Shown here one piece after another: positions 1 to 6,251 of a stretch of DNA of 7,424 nucleotides. The stretch lies in NCBI GenBank assembly GCA_050996405.1, contig JBPCRW010000097.1, positions 1 through 7,424 of the forward strand. Direction: 5' to 3'. This stretch comes from JBPCRW01 sp050996405 (GTDB lineage: Bacteria; Acidobacteriota; Blastocatellia; Pyrinomonadales; Pyrinomonadaceae). The notes below the pieces were generated by a model, which searched no databases, was not told where the DNA came from, and worked only from the letters and a program-made list of their open reading frames with translations. Within the stretch, counting starts at the first letter, position 1, and every line of letters starts with the position of its first letter. The translations under genes were made by a program, and so were the position numbers.

Positions 1-125
1 TTTCTTTTCGTTTTTTTTTCTCGTTGAAAAAGAAGCTTTAAACGGTTAAGAACCTCCTGCTTCGGCAAGCGGTTTTCTGGGCGGGCGACCCCCCCGCTGA
101 CGCAGGCGGTCCTGACCCGTATACT
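1..125. other. Gene-free left edge with small palindromes
   Basis: No coding region is visible here. The stretch follows the stop codon of the lipoprotein gene. It contains a run of nine T (11-19), a run of seven C (89-95) and two small stem-loops. One, at 51-74, reads on the minus strand AACC, GCTT, loop GCCG, AAGC, AGGA, GGTT. The other has the arms CCGC (94-97) and GCGG (106-109) around an 8-base loop. A T-rich patch on the minus strand (positions 26-35) lies about 15 bases beyond the first hairpin, so a weak terminator is possible but the geometry is poor. The second palindrome looks like a short dispersed intergenic repeat, which cannot be tested from one copy. Confidence 0.4.
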
Positions 126-983
126 TCACTTTCGCGCGATTTGCTTTAACTGCTCGCGTGTGAAAATAGAACCGTCAATCTGGTCTGGAAAACTCATACT
201 GAGAACATCAACGACAACGCGGGTTTTATAAACGTGGTTTTCAATTTCCGTCTCGGAAATGTAAGTCCGGTTGTTATCGTCCTTATAACCTTTGACTTGA
301 AACGTCCGCAATTCTTTGCCGCTCGAATCGAAAAGATGCAGTTCGACCGGCAGATAATTGTCCGCCCGAAAAAACGCGGAAATCCGCGCGACCATCGAAT
401 GTTTGGCGGGAGCTAATTTGCCTTCGACTTCAAAAACATGCGAGCCGTTCAAATCTTTTTCTCCGATGAATCGGTAATTATATTTCGACCATTCGCCCAA
501 AAGTTCCTGCGCCGGAACGCCGCCGAAAAACGATTTGTTCGTATTCGTTTCCCGAAATTGGTCGGTGCTTGAAACATAAGTGGTGATTACCGCGTCTTGG
601 TCTTTCGGCTCGATAATTAAAGACGAAAGCTCGCTTTCTTCGACGGGTTTGACGATGTGCGTCAGCGTTGCCGTTTCGTTTTCGCGCTGCCTGCGCCAAA
701 CGTCAACTTCGTAAATTATCGCGGGTTCGGTTTCGGAAGTAATCGTAAAACGAAGACGGCTTTTGCGAAACGGCGCGGCATCGCGTTTCAAATACCCGGC
801 GACGATTTGCTCGCCGCGCTCGCTTGATTTGCTCGCCGCGCTCGATTTAGAACTTGAAGGCTCATTTGAATTTTCTTCCGCTTTATGACAGCCGATTAAA
901 AAACACGCGCTCAACAGCAGCAAAAAAATAGCCGTGCCTGTTTTCGCCCGTTTCAAACAATTTATCGAATTTATAAACTTCAT
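126..983 (-). CDS. LolA-like (TP-0789-type) outer-membrane lipoprotein-sorting homologue
   Basis: Predicted lipoprotein of 285 residues. A basic N-terminus (KRAK at 11-14) and a hydrophobic stretch (about 17-31) lead to a lipobox LIGC, with Cys32 as the lipidated residue. A Ser-rich linker (about 39-56) follows. The remainder is beta-rich and matches the pattern of LolA-like proteins of the TP-0789 type: a strand run near 80-105, an FGG/WSKYNYRFIGEKDL block near 152-178, a DNYLPVELHLFDSSGKELRTF block near 207-227, and a C-terminus ending in an Ile/Phe-rich segment before EQLKQIA. This family binds lipid or lipoprotein acyl chains in the periplasm; that role is inferred from the fold pattern, not shown. 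It is the last gene of its unit, 40 bases after the small secreted protein gene. The ribosome binding site is weak (AGATGGA before ATG). A 22-bp duplication lies in the Ser-rich linker. Family assignment is moderate; lipoprotein status is strong. Confidence 0.72.
   Translation of the reverse strand: MKFINSINCLKRAKTGTAIFLLLLSACFLIGCHKAEENSNEPSSSKSSAASKSSERGEQIVAGYLKRDAAPFRKSRLRFTITSETEPAIIYEVDVWRRQRENETATLTHIVKPVEESELSSLIIEPKDQDAVITTYVSSTDQFRETNTNKSFFGGVPAQELLGEWSKYNYRFIGEKDLNGSHVFEVEGKLAPAKHSMVARISAFFRADNYLPVELHLFDSSGKELRTFQVKGYKDDNNRTYISETEIENHVYKTRVVVDVLSMSFPDQIDGSIFTREQLKQIARK
804..844. repeat. 22-bp-period tandem duplication in the lipoprotein linker
   Basis: The 19-base string GATTTGCTCGCCGCGCTCG occurs at 804-822 and again, identical, at 826-844, separated by CTT. 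The period of 22 is not a multiple of three, so the two copies are read in different frames: one gives SAASKS and the other SERGEQI. The linker tolerates this because both readings are small and polar. It looks like a recent slippage or duplication event. Confidence 0.9.
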
Positions 984-1023
984 TTTCCATCTGTTCTTTT
1001 CAATTGCCGACTTAGCATTTTCG

Positions 1024-1410
1024 TCAGTAACTAAATTTGCTCTGCCCGACGAGCCTGCCGTTTGCGTAAAACCTGACGGTATAATTTCCGCCAGCCGACG
1101 GATTACCGCCGAATTCTTCGGGAAAATTTACATATACCCATTCGTCGCGCACACCTTTTCTCCGCACTTTAAACGTCTTTTTATCCGGCGCGGTGACGAC
1201 AAACAGAGTATTAAAACTGCCCCGCTCGCCGTATTTGTCGCGGATGCCGAGCGTCGCTCCCAGACCGTCCGGCGCGGTTGAAATTTGCCAATCCGCTTTT
1301 TTCGCGGAATTCCGCCTGCTTTGCGAATAACCGGAATTAGCCGCGATAACTAACAAAGCCAACATGCAGCTTAAGCAGAATAAACACTTTCGATTCGTAT
1401 AATTTTTCAT
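1024..1410 (-). CDS. Small secreted beta-rich protein, function unknown
   Basis: A 128-residue protein I do not recognise. Residues 1-30 form a signal peptide: basic NRK near 6-8, hydrophobic core about 10-24 (containing two Cys), and a likely cleavage site near GYSQ (27-30). The mature part is about 98 residues, basic, without Cys, and appears to be a beta-sandwich. It ends in a GNYTVRFYANGRLVG pattern (108-122), which resembles the last strands of Ig-like or CARDB-like domains where a G-x-Y-T-x-x-F-Y-x-N-G turn is common. The start is supported by GAGAAG seven bases before ATG. The gene sits 59 bases after the PH-like membrane protein gene and 40 bases before the lipoprotein gene, so the three probably share a transcript. 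An extracytoplasmic location is likely; function is unknown. Confidence 0.7.
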   Translation of the reverse strand: MKNYTNRKCLFCLSCMLALLVIAANSGYSQSRRNSAKKADWQISTAPDGLGATLGIRDKYGERGSFNTLFVVTAPDKKTFKVRRKGVRDEWVYVNFPEEFGGNPSAGGNYTVRFYANGRLVGQSKFSY

Positions 1411-1469
1411 AAATTCTTCTCATAAAGATGCCCGCGATGCCGTAATTATTTCGGTTGCGGCAGGCGGTT

Positions 1470-1967
1470 TTAAAACGTTTGGCGCAAATGCGGCGCAAAG
1501 CGCGAGATGTCCGCCGCCAGCGTGCCGTGTTTGAAATGCCATGCGAAAGCATCAATCGGAATCACCCGTTCTCCTTTTCCTTTGAGAAATAAGTCAATGC
1601 GCCACATTCCTTTTCCCGTCGGCGGCTCTCTGGTAACGAACCGTTCGCTTCCGCGCGTCATCTGCAGCCCGGCGATGTTGTCCCAAGTCGTCTCAAGCGT
1701 GAAAGTCGTTTGGTTCAGCTTTACGCCTTCGGGCGAAACCGTCAGTTTTGCGCGTGATACAAGTAAATGCATCATCAATCCCAATGCTCCCAAAAAAGCA
1801 CCCGCAATAAAACCCGCCTTGCGTTCGTCGGGCAACGGCGAAGTCAGCAGCGGCGTAAGCAAAAGGAAAATCGGGCTAATCACAATCCAAGGAATGAAAC
1901 GGCGCAGCGGGCTGATATGATAAACTCTCTGCTCGCCGCCCCGCGCGAAATTTTGTGCGTAGCTCAT
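1470..1967 (-). CDS. Two-helix membrane protein with PH-like C-terminal domain
   Basis: The product is 165 residues from the ATG at 1967. An in-frame TTG eight codons upstream (1991) is less likely, because the ATG has CAGGT placed six bases in front of it. Predicted helices lie at about 24-43 (FIPWIVISPIFLLL) and 51-71 (AGFIAGAFLGALGLMMHLLV), joined by a short SPLPDERK loop. The C-terminal 90 residues are soluble and begin with LTVSPEGVKL, followed by TTWDNIAGLQM, IDLFLKGKGERVIPIDAFA and LAADISRFAPHL. This is the usual order in bacterial PH-like domain proteins: a strand with a Gly turn, a W-x-x-I segment, late strands, then a final helix. The gene begins just beyond the 2016-2085 stem-loop and leads the three-gene unit ending at 126. 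Molecular role unknown; membrane topology is well supported. Confidence 0.7.
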   Translation of the reverse strand: MSYAQNFARGGEQRVYHISPLRRFIPWIVISPIFLLLTPLLTSPLPDERKAGFIAGAFLGALGLMMHLLVSRAKLTVSPEGVKLNQTTFTLETTWDNIAGLQMTRGSERFVTREPPTGKGMWRIDLFLKGKGERVIPIDAFAWHFKHGTLAADISRFAPHLRQTF

Positions 1968-1985
1968 AAAATACCTGTTGAATTT

Positions 1986-2020
1986 GGTCAAAAATTAAAT
2001 CGTTTCTCTACGGTCAAAAA
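1986..2020. repeat. Pair of GGTCAAAAA direct repeats upstream of the PH-like gene
   Basis: GGTCAAAAA occurs at 1986-1994 and 2012-2020, with starts 26 bases apart. On the minus strand these read TTTTTGACC and lie about 19 and 45 bases before the ATG at 1967. The second copy also supplies the T-run of the likely terminator. They could be regulator sites or promoter -35-like boxes, but AT-rich chance repeats are equally possible. Confidence 0.3.
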
Positions 2021-2085
2021 ATTATTCGGAGTTCAGAGTTATCGTCTTTCCGCCGTCGCTTGCGCTTAAAGCGTAAACTCCGAAT
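2016..2085 (-). terminator. Likely intrinsic terminator with a long loop
   Basis: A perfect 10-bp inverted repeat, ATTCGGAGTT at 2024-2033 and AACTCCGAAT at 2076-2085, lies 22 bases after the stop codon of the acidic repeat protein gene. On the minus strand its second arm is followed by AA and then TTTTTT (2016-2021), as expected for a rho-independent terminator. The 42-base loop is unusually long but holds a second stem, CGCTT (2057-2061) with AAGCG (2069-2073). It may instead be a small dispersed palindromic repeat that has been recruited as a terminator. Confidence 0.55.
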
Positions 2086-2107
2086 TTATATTTGAGACCA
2101 ATCCGCA

Positions 2108-3133
2108 TTATTCGGAAGAATAATCCGTCGCGTCGTGTGACGAATAATCAACGGCGGGTGCTTCGTATGAACCGCCGCTCGCTACGTCCGACGAACTGTC
2201 GTGAACTGCCATCTCGCTGCCGTATGTTCCCGCTTCGCCGTAATTATCGGCGGCATCCTGATGCGTCTCGGCACTACTGGCATAAGCGGCGGCGTTGTCC
2301 GTATCGCCCTGCGCCGCGTATTGTTCCGCGCCCTGAGCATAATAATCGGCATTGCTTTGTTCCCACGAAGCATTATTCATCTGCGCGGCTTCCGTGTCGG
2401 CTTGTCCTGTATGGTCCGCGCCGCCCGCGTTATAATCGGCGTTGCCCGTCGCGTAGGCGGCGTTAGCTGCGTCGTCGTGCGCCGCCGTCCAATTGCCCGC
2501 AGAGGCATCGGCGGCTTCTTGATTCTGGTAGGCATCCGCGTTCTGCTGCTGGTAACCCGCATTGTCAAGGTCGGTCGAATTACTGCCGTGCAGCATACTA
2601 TTATCGCCCGCCGCGTATGATTCGTTTTCCGCCGTTTCGCGCGCCTGTTCCGCCGCCGTGTAATCGCCGGAAGCAACAAATTGATCGGAGGCGGTTTGCG
2701 CGTCGGCAGCGGCTTGAGCGTGCGTGTCGAGACCGTCGGCGGCATCATTCGCGCTGCTCGCGTCAAGATTAGTGCTTGCTCCCAAACCGGCAGCCGCGCC
2801 GGTATCCGCAACACCGCCATCGAAAGCAAACGGCGAAGCGTCTTCAGTTGTCGGCGCGGACGCGAAATCGTCGGCTGGCGCGGCGTAATCAGTCGAAGCG
2901 AAATCTCCGGCAGACGTTGAATCAACGCCGTCCGTCGCATCGTCTGATGTCCATAAATCGCCGCTCGCGTCCGAATCCGTGCCGGAAGCATCGAGCGCGC
3001 CGTCGGCGTTATCGTCAATCGGAACTGTAAAAATCTCTTCAATAATGGTCGTCTCCGAACCGTCCGCGGAAGGTTCGATAATCGTTACTACTTCGGTTGC
3101 GACTTCGGTTGTCGCCGTATCATTGTCTGGCAT
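2108..3133 (-). CDS. Lysine-free, highly acidic Ala/Asp/Ser-rich repeat protein
   Basis: A 341-residue protein I do not recognise. It has no Lys, no Cys and one Arg (165), against many Asp and Glu, so its calculated pI must be very low. There is no signal peptide or membrane segment. Residues 1-38 are Thr/Val/Ile/Glu-rich and probably extended strands. D-x-N-x-D-G-x-x-D at 40-48 resembles a shortened calcium-binding loop. Residues 50-130 are Asp/Ala/Ser-rich and probably disordered. Residues 134-302 carry three imperfect units of about 60 residues (about 134-177, 198-231 and 261-302). Each has a core like A-x-G-[DN]-x-x-x-A-A followed by an Ala-rich helix (ASGDYTAAEQA, SAGNWTAAHDD, AAQGDTDNAAA), a spacing reminiscent of degenerate TPRs. 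The tail (303-341) is Ser/Asp/Tyr-rich. It starts three bases after the stop of the M48 homologue, and its ribosome binding site lies in that gene's end. It is probably cytoplasmic and a partner of that protein, which is an inference. Confidence 0.8.
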   Translation of the reverse strand: MPDNDTATTEVATEVVTIIEPSADGSETTIIEEIFTVPIDDNADGALDASGTDSDASGDLWTSDDATDGVDSTSAGDFASTDYAAPADDFASAPTTEDASPFAFDGGVADTGAAAGLGASTNLDASSANDAADGLDTHAQAAADAQTASDQFVASGDYTAAEQARETAENESYAAGDNSMLHGSNSTDLDNAGYQQQNADAYQNQEAADASAGNWTAAHDDAANAAYATGNADYNAGGADHTGQADTEAAQMNNASWEQSNADYYAQGAEQYAAQGDTDNAAAYASSAETHQDAADNYGEAGTYGSEMAVHDSSSDVASGGSYEAPAVDYSSHDATDYSSE

Positions 3134-3136
3134 AAT

Positions 3137-4792
3137 TTAAACTCCTTTTTGTATTTTTTCGGGCATCGGCGCGGGCGTTTTATTTCCCGACGATGCATTG
3201 TTTGATTGCTTTTTGATGATAATAACCTTTCCGCATTCCTTGTTTGGGCAGCGGACGGATATTTGTTGTTTTCCTTCGAGAATTTTCGACGGAACGCGCA
3301 ACGGCGTTTGACAGGCGGAACATTTTATTCGTAAATCGCCGTTTGCCTTCGGCGGCGACTGGGATGCTGGTTTGGCGGCGGTTGTTGAATCTTGCACAGC
3401 CGTCGGTTTTCGCGCGACAGGCGCGTTCTTCTGCGCGGCAGTCGGAATTGACGCGGCGGGCGAAGGATTTTTCTGAACCAGCTGCGGCTTGGGCTGCTGA
3501 TTCGGAGCGGCGACAGGTTTCGGCGCGGGCGGAACTGCTCCCGGATAACTTCTGATAACTGTCTGCCAGCGTTTCAAATCGGAATGAGCGGCAAAGTCCT
3601 CCATCACTTTCAAGCGGCGCGTGATATAAGGCGTTGAAGAAGTCGTCAGTTCGGATAATTTAGTAAATCCGTCGTCGCCCGCCGCCTGCTGTTCGAGCCA
3701 CGCCTCGACGTTGATTTGACGATAGAGAACGACGGATTTGAGCGTCCAAGAGAGCAGCACGCGGCGGGCGATTTCTTCTTCGCCGACGGCGAGCAATCCG
3801 GCGCGGTCGGCTGTAATTTCGGCTTGCCGCGCCCACGCCAGAAGCGGCATTTCAATTGCGCCTTCGACCAGCGCGGTCGGACTTAAAACAGTTCCCAGCG
3901 CGCCGAACAATCCGTTGCCCATCAAACCTTTGCGTGGTCCCTGGTCGCCCATCAAAAACTTGATGACGGTTTTCCACAAAGCGTGTCCGGCGCGGCAATG
4001 TCCCATCTCGCGTGCGAACAAAAAAAGCAAATCCTGCTCGCGGAAATTCATCGCCAGTGCCGAGCCGATGATAACGAATGAATTTTCGTGGCTGCCGAAC
4101 GTGCGGCAATCCCACATCACCTCGCCGGAAATATAAACTTCCGGCATACTCGGCATTCCTAAAATCCGCGCCGCCCGCACAGCCGTTTCGTAAATTTCCG
4201 GCAGTTGTTTTTCGCCGAGTCTGACGGCGTTAAAAGTCGATTCAATCCAGCGTCGTCCAACTTTATCGGAGATGGCTTGCGCCACCATAGTCAAAGGTTT
4301 TATCGAGCGCAGCGCGGACATCGCCTTGCCGTCTTCAGACCATTGAAAAGCCGAGCAATCAACCGCATATCCGGGCGCGAGCGGTCGCAACCAGCGGCAT
4401 TGCGGGCAGACGATAATCTGCGGCGCGAGCCTTTGTCCGTCGCCTCCGCACCGCGAGCATTTAATTATCGCCGACGCTTGAATCGGCGCGGCAATCTGTT
4501 GATTCGGATAGGGCGCAATCTGCTGCTGATTTACATTTAGCGGCGAAAAATTTTCGTTAAATTGTGGCTGCCCGATTTGTTCAAAAGGCGTTTGCGAGTT
4601 TTGCTGTCGCGGCGGCGCGAACGGCGCGGGCGAAATAAACGGCGGCGGTTGTTGCGGGCGCGCGGTCGAAATCGGCGGCGTTGAAGCCTGCGTTCCGACA
4701 GCCGCCCCGCAATAAATACAGAATTTCGCGCCCGCGCTCGGTTGCTGATGTCCGTTGCGGCAAATCATTAAATTATTATTCGGCTCAACCAT
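3137..4792 (-). CDS. Zinc-ribbon protein with an M48-type peptidase domain whose HExxH is altered to REMGH
   Basis: The product is 551 residues. Order of parts: zinc ribbon 1 (C11-x-N-G-H15, C25-x-x-C28); a Pro/Gln-rich linker (35-105); zinc ribbon 2 (C112-x-x-C115-GGDG, C129-P-x-C132); an M48-like peptidase domain (about 160-405); a Pro/Ala/Lys/Gln-rich linker (415-485); and zinc ribbon 3 (C491-x-x-C494, C515-P-x-x-x-C520-GK). In M48 enzymes HExxH supplies two zinc ligands and the catalytic Glu, and a later Glu is the third ligand. Here the motif is R261-E-M-G-H265, codon CGC at 4010-4012, so the first His is Arg. The other elements are kept: Glu262, His265, the AGH at 268-270 and the E-x-x-A-D-R at 325-330. 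The protein may therefore be catalytically dead or use an altered site. Segments near 293-320 are moderately hydrophobic and may contact the membrane. The start has GAGGA ten bases upstream. It is translationally coupled to the acidic repeat protein gene. Confidence 0.85.
   Translation of the reverse strand: MVEPNNNLMICRNGHQQPSAGAKFCIYCGAAVGTQASTPPISTARPQQPPPFISPAPFAPPRQQNSQTPFEQIGQPQFNENFSPLNVNQQQIAPYPNQQIAAPIQASAIIKCSRCGGDGQRLAPQIIVCPQCRWLRPLAPGYAVDCSAFQWSEDGKAMSALRSIKPLTMVAQAISDKVGRRWIESTFNAVRLGEKQLPEIYETAVRAARILGMPSMPEVYISGEVMWDCRTFGSHENSFVIIGSALAMNFREQDLLFLFAREMGHCRAGHALWKTVIKFLMGDQGPRKGLMGNGLFGALGTVLSPTALVEGAIEMPLLAWARQAEITADRAGLLAVGEEEIARRVLLSWTLKSVVLYRQINVEAWLEQQAAGDDGFTKLSELTTSSTPYITRRLKVMEDFAAHSDLKRWQTVIRSYPGAVPPAPKPVAAPNQQPKPQLVQKNPSPAASIPTAAQKNAPVARKPTAVQDSTTAAKPASQSPPKANGDLRIKCSACQTPLRVPSKILEGKQQISVRCPNKECGKVIIIKKQSNNASSGNKTPAPMPEKIQKGV
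3142..3147 (-). promoter_or_regulatory. Ribosome binding site embedded in the end of the upstream gene
   Basis: AAGGAG on the minus strand lies eight bases before the ATG at 3133. It overlaps the Lys-Gly-Val codons that end the M48 homologue. With only three bases between stop and start, the acidic repeat protein is almost certainly translated in step with the upstream gene. Confidence 0.8.
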
Positions 4793-4840
4793 AATCGAAT
4801 TTTCCTCTTTTCTGCGCGTCAGTCCGCGATTTAATTTTCC

Positions 4841-5362
4841 TTATCGGAAAGTTTTGTTTGTTTTGTGTAAAGCGATTTGGTCTAAAATTTCATCGAGAAT
4901 TGTATCGGTTGAGTCATCCAATCCGTCGCAATTGATGTTTAATTTTTCAAAGCCGAGCGCGTTGTTGAGGAAAGCGATTTTAGCTTTAATTTTTGAACCT
5001 CTTTGCAGATATTTTTGCGGGTCTTTCAATACTAAAGAGATAAAATCGCTTCTCTTGATTCCGACCGTTATCGAATTTTTATAAGCGTTTTCAATATCTC
5101 GCCATTCGATTGTGCCAACGCCTAGAGTCCGGTCAAAAATTCCGTTTTCATCAATCACAATTCGCGGCTTTCCGGTTAAAGTTCGCTGCAAGAAAACAAT
5201 CGCGCCAAGCCCGAAAAAGACAATGCCCGCCCAACCCCACAAAACTTCTTTTGAATCTTTTGCCTGCGTCACCATAAAAATTCCGCCCGCAACAAGAATT
5301 AAAAAAACTACGACATAAAAAATGTTTTTCGAGACAGAGTTTTTGACAATAAAATCATCCAT
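4841..5362 (-). CDS. STM3941-family two-helix membrane protein
   Basis: The product is 173 residues from the ATG at 5362, which has GGGAGA about nine bases upstream. An in-frame TTG at 5395 would add 11 residues but is less likely. Helices lie at about 13-33 (NIFYVVVFLILVAGGIFMV) and 40-59 (VLWGWAGIVFFGLGAIVFL). The soluble C-terminal part has the marks of the STM3941 family: GKPRIVIDENGIFDR (64-78), then VGTIEWRDIENAY (82-94), ISLVLKDPQKYLQR (108-121) and a final block LNINCDGLDDSTDTILDEI (141-159). The function of the family is not known to me; the arrangement is that of a small membrane-anchored PH-like protein with a cytosolic domain. It lies 73 bases after the TPR gene and 48 before the M48 homologue, consistent with one operon. 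Its sequence is more AT-rich than the two genes downstream of it. Confidence 0.75.
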   Translation of the reverse strand: MDDFIVKNSVSKNIFYVVVFLILVAGGIFMVTQAKDSKEVLWGWAGIVFFGLGAIVFLQRTLTGKPRIVIDENGIFDRTLGVGTIEWRDIENAYKNSITVGIKRSDFISLVLKDPQKYLQRGSKIKAKIAFLNNALGFEKLNINCDGLDDSTDTILDEILDQIALHKTNKTFR

Positions 5363-5435
5363 TGGAATTAAATCTCCCGCACATAAATTATTCAAAATTT
5401 CTCGGCATCGTATTCCTAAAAATTCCTCGATAAAT

Positions 5436-6194
5436 CTAGGGCTTGTCCTGACATTTATTTAGCACTGCCCCACCTAATTCAACCGCTTTCTTTTCGTCGG
5501 CTTGCGCCCGGTCTTTATCACCTTCTAGACAATAAATTAAGGCTCTCCCTACATAAGCGTAATAATCCTTAGGCTTTGATTGAATTGCTTTAGTGAAATC
5601 CGTCATCGCTGAATCCATGTCAGAGGTCACTCGGATTGTATAAATACCCCCGCGCTCAAGATAAATGTTGGGAAATTGAGGATTGAGTTCAATAACTTTG
5701 TTATAGTCGGCAACGGCTAAATCATTTTTACCTTGCCCAACATAAGTAAGCGCGCGATTATGATAAGCATCGGCATTTTGCGGATTAAACTTAATAGCTT
5801 TAGTAAAATCGTTAATGGCGAGGGCGAAGTCGTTTTCAATTTTTTTTGTATAATCACCCATGCGTTTTTGGAAAGCGGCAGGATCTTTGTGAATAAGATC
5901 AAGAACATCGCCGTTCAAGCCGGTTGTGTCAGCTATCCCTTGTTTTTGGTAAGCCAGCCCGCGTTTATTGTAAGCCTCGGCATTTCGCGGATTGGTTTGA
6001 ATAGCTTTAGTAAAATCGGCAATGGCTTCGGCATATTTCTCGTTCTTATAATGAGCGTCGCCTTGCCGCAAATAATCTTCGGCGGTCGAAGTTTTCTGCG
6101 CGATCCCGTAATCCGCGCCGAAAATTATCAGTAAAATTACGCCGGTAATTATCGAGCTATTTTGGCTCTTAAACATTCTTTTTGGCTGTTTCAT
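5436..6194 (-). CDS. Secreted TPR-repeat protein
   Basis: The product is 252 residues. A signal peptide spans about 1-33 (basic KRMFK, hydrophobic 15-26, probable cleavage near IAQ at 31-33). The rest is TPR repeats: TPR1 38-71, TPR2 72-140, TPR3 141-174, TPR4 175-210 and TPR5 211-242, with the usual G-Y-A-A-P pattern (for example YAEAIADFTKAIQTNP). TPR2 is split by an insertion of about 35 residues (about 88-122, including DLIHKDPAAFQKRMGDYTKK), which should loop out between the two helices. TPR proteins are scaffolds; this one is probably periplasmic. DNA-level repeats inside the gene (AATAGCTTTAGTAAAATCG at 5793-5811 and 6000-6018) indicate fairly recent unit duplication. The start is well supported by AAGGAAG five bases before ATG. 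Its leader contains the 6244-6348 element and a hairpin at 6226-6251. Confidence 0.88.
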   Translation of the reverse strand: MKQPKRMFKSQNSSIITGVILLIIFGADYGIAQKTSTAEDYLRQGDAHYKNEKYAEAIADFTKAIQTNPRNAEAYNKRGLAYQKQGIADTTGLNGDVLDLIHKDPAAFQKRMGDYTKKIENDFALAINDFTKAIKFNPQNADAYHNRALTYVGQGKNDLAVADYNKVIELNPQFPNIYLERGGIYTIRVTSDMDSAMTDFTKAIQSKPKDYYAYVGRALIYCLEGDKDRAQADEKKAVELGGAVLNKCQDKP

Positions 6195-6225
6195 AAAATC
6201 TTCCTTTTTTCTTGCGTAATGGATT

Positions 6226-6251
6226 CCGGTTAAGCAAAACTAAGTAACCGG
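6226..6251 (-). promoter_or_regulatory. Leader hairpin upstream of the TPR gene
   Basis: CCGGTTA (6226-6232) and TAACCGG (6245-6251) form a perfect 7-bp stem with a 12-base loop. The stem uses the outer arm of the 6244-6348 element, so it competes with that element's own long-range pairing. On the minus strand the stem ends CCGG and is followed by AATC, 19 bases before the AAGGAAG ribosome binding site. A role in mRNA stability or translation is possible but unproven. Confidence 0.35.

Noticed and set aside
1968..1991. TTG start at 1991 for the PH-like gene
   Set aside because: The ATG at 1967 has a better placed CAGGT, and the extra eight residues lie in the AT-rich leader with the GGTCAAAAA repeats.
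2092..3042. Several long open frames on both strands overlapping the acidic repeat protein gene
   Set aside because: They are Arg-rich or low-complexity translations of the Ala/Asp-rich gene read in other frames. Only the 2108-3133 frame has a good ribosome binding site and operon context.
5363..5395. TTG start at 5395 for the STM3941-family gene
   Set aside because: The ATG at 5362 has GGGAGA at a suitable distance and gives the usual short N-terminus before the first helix.
5772..6018. DNA repeats inside the TPR gene taken as a separate repeat array
   Set aside because: They are in-frame copies of the TPR coding unit and are explained by the protein repeats.
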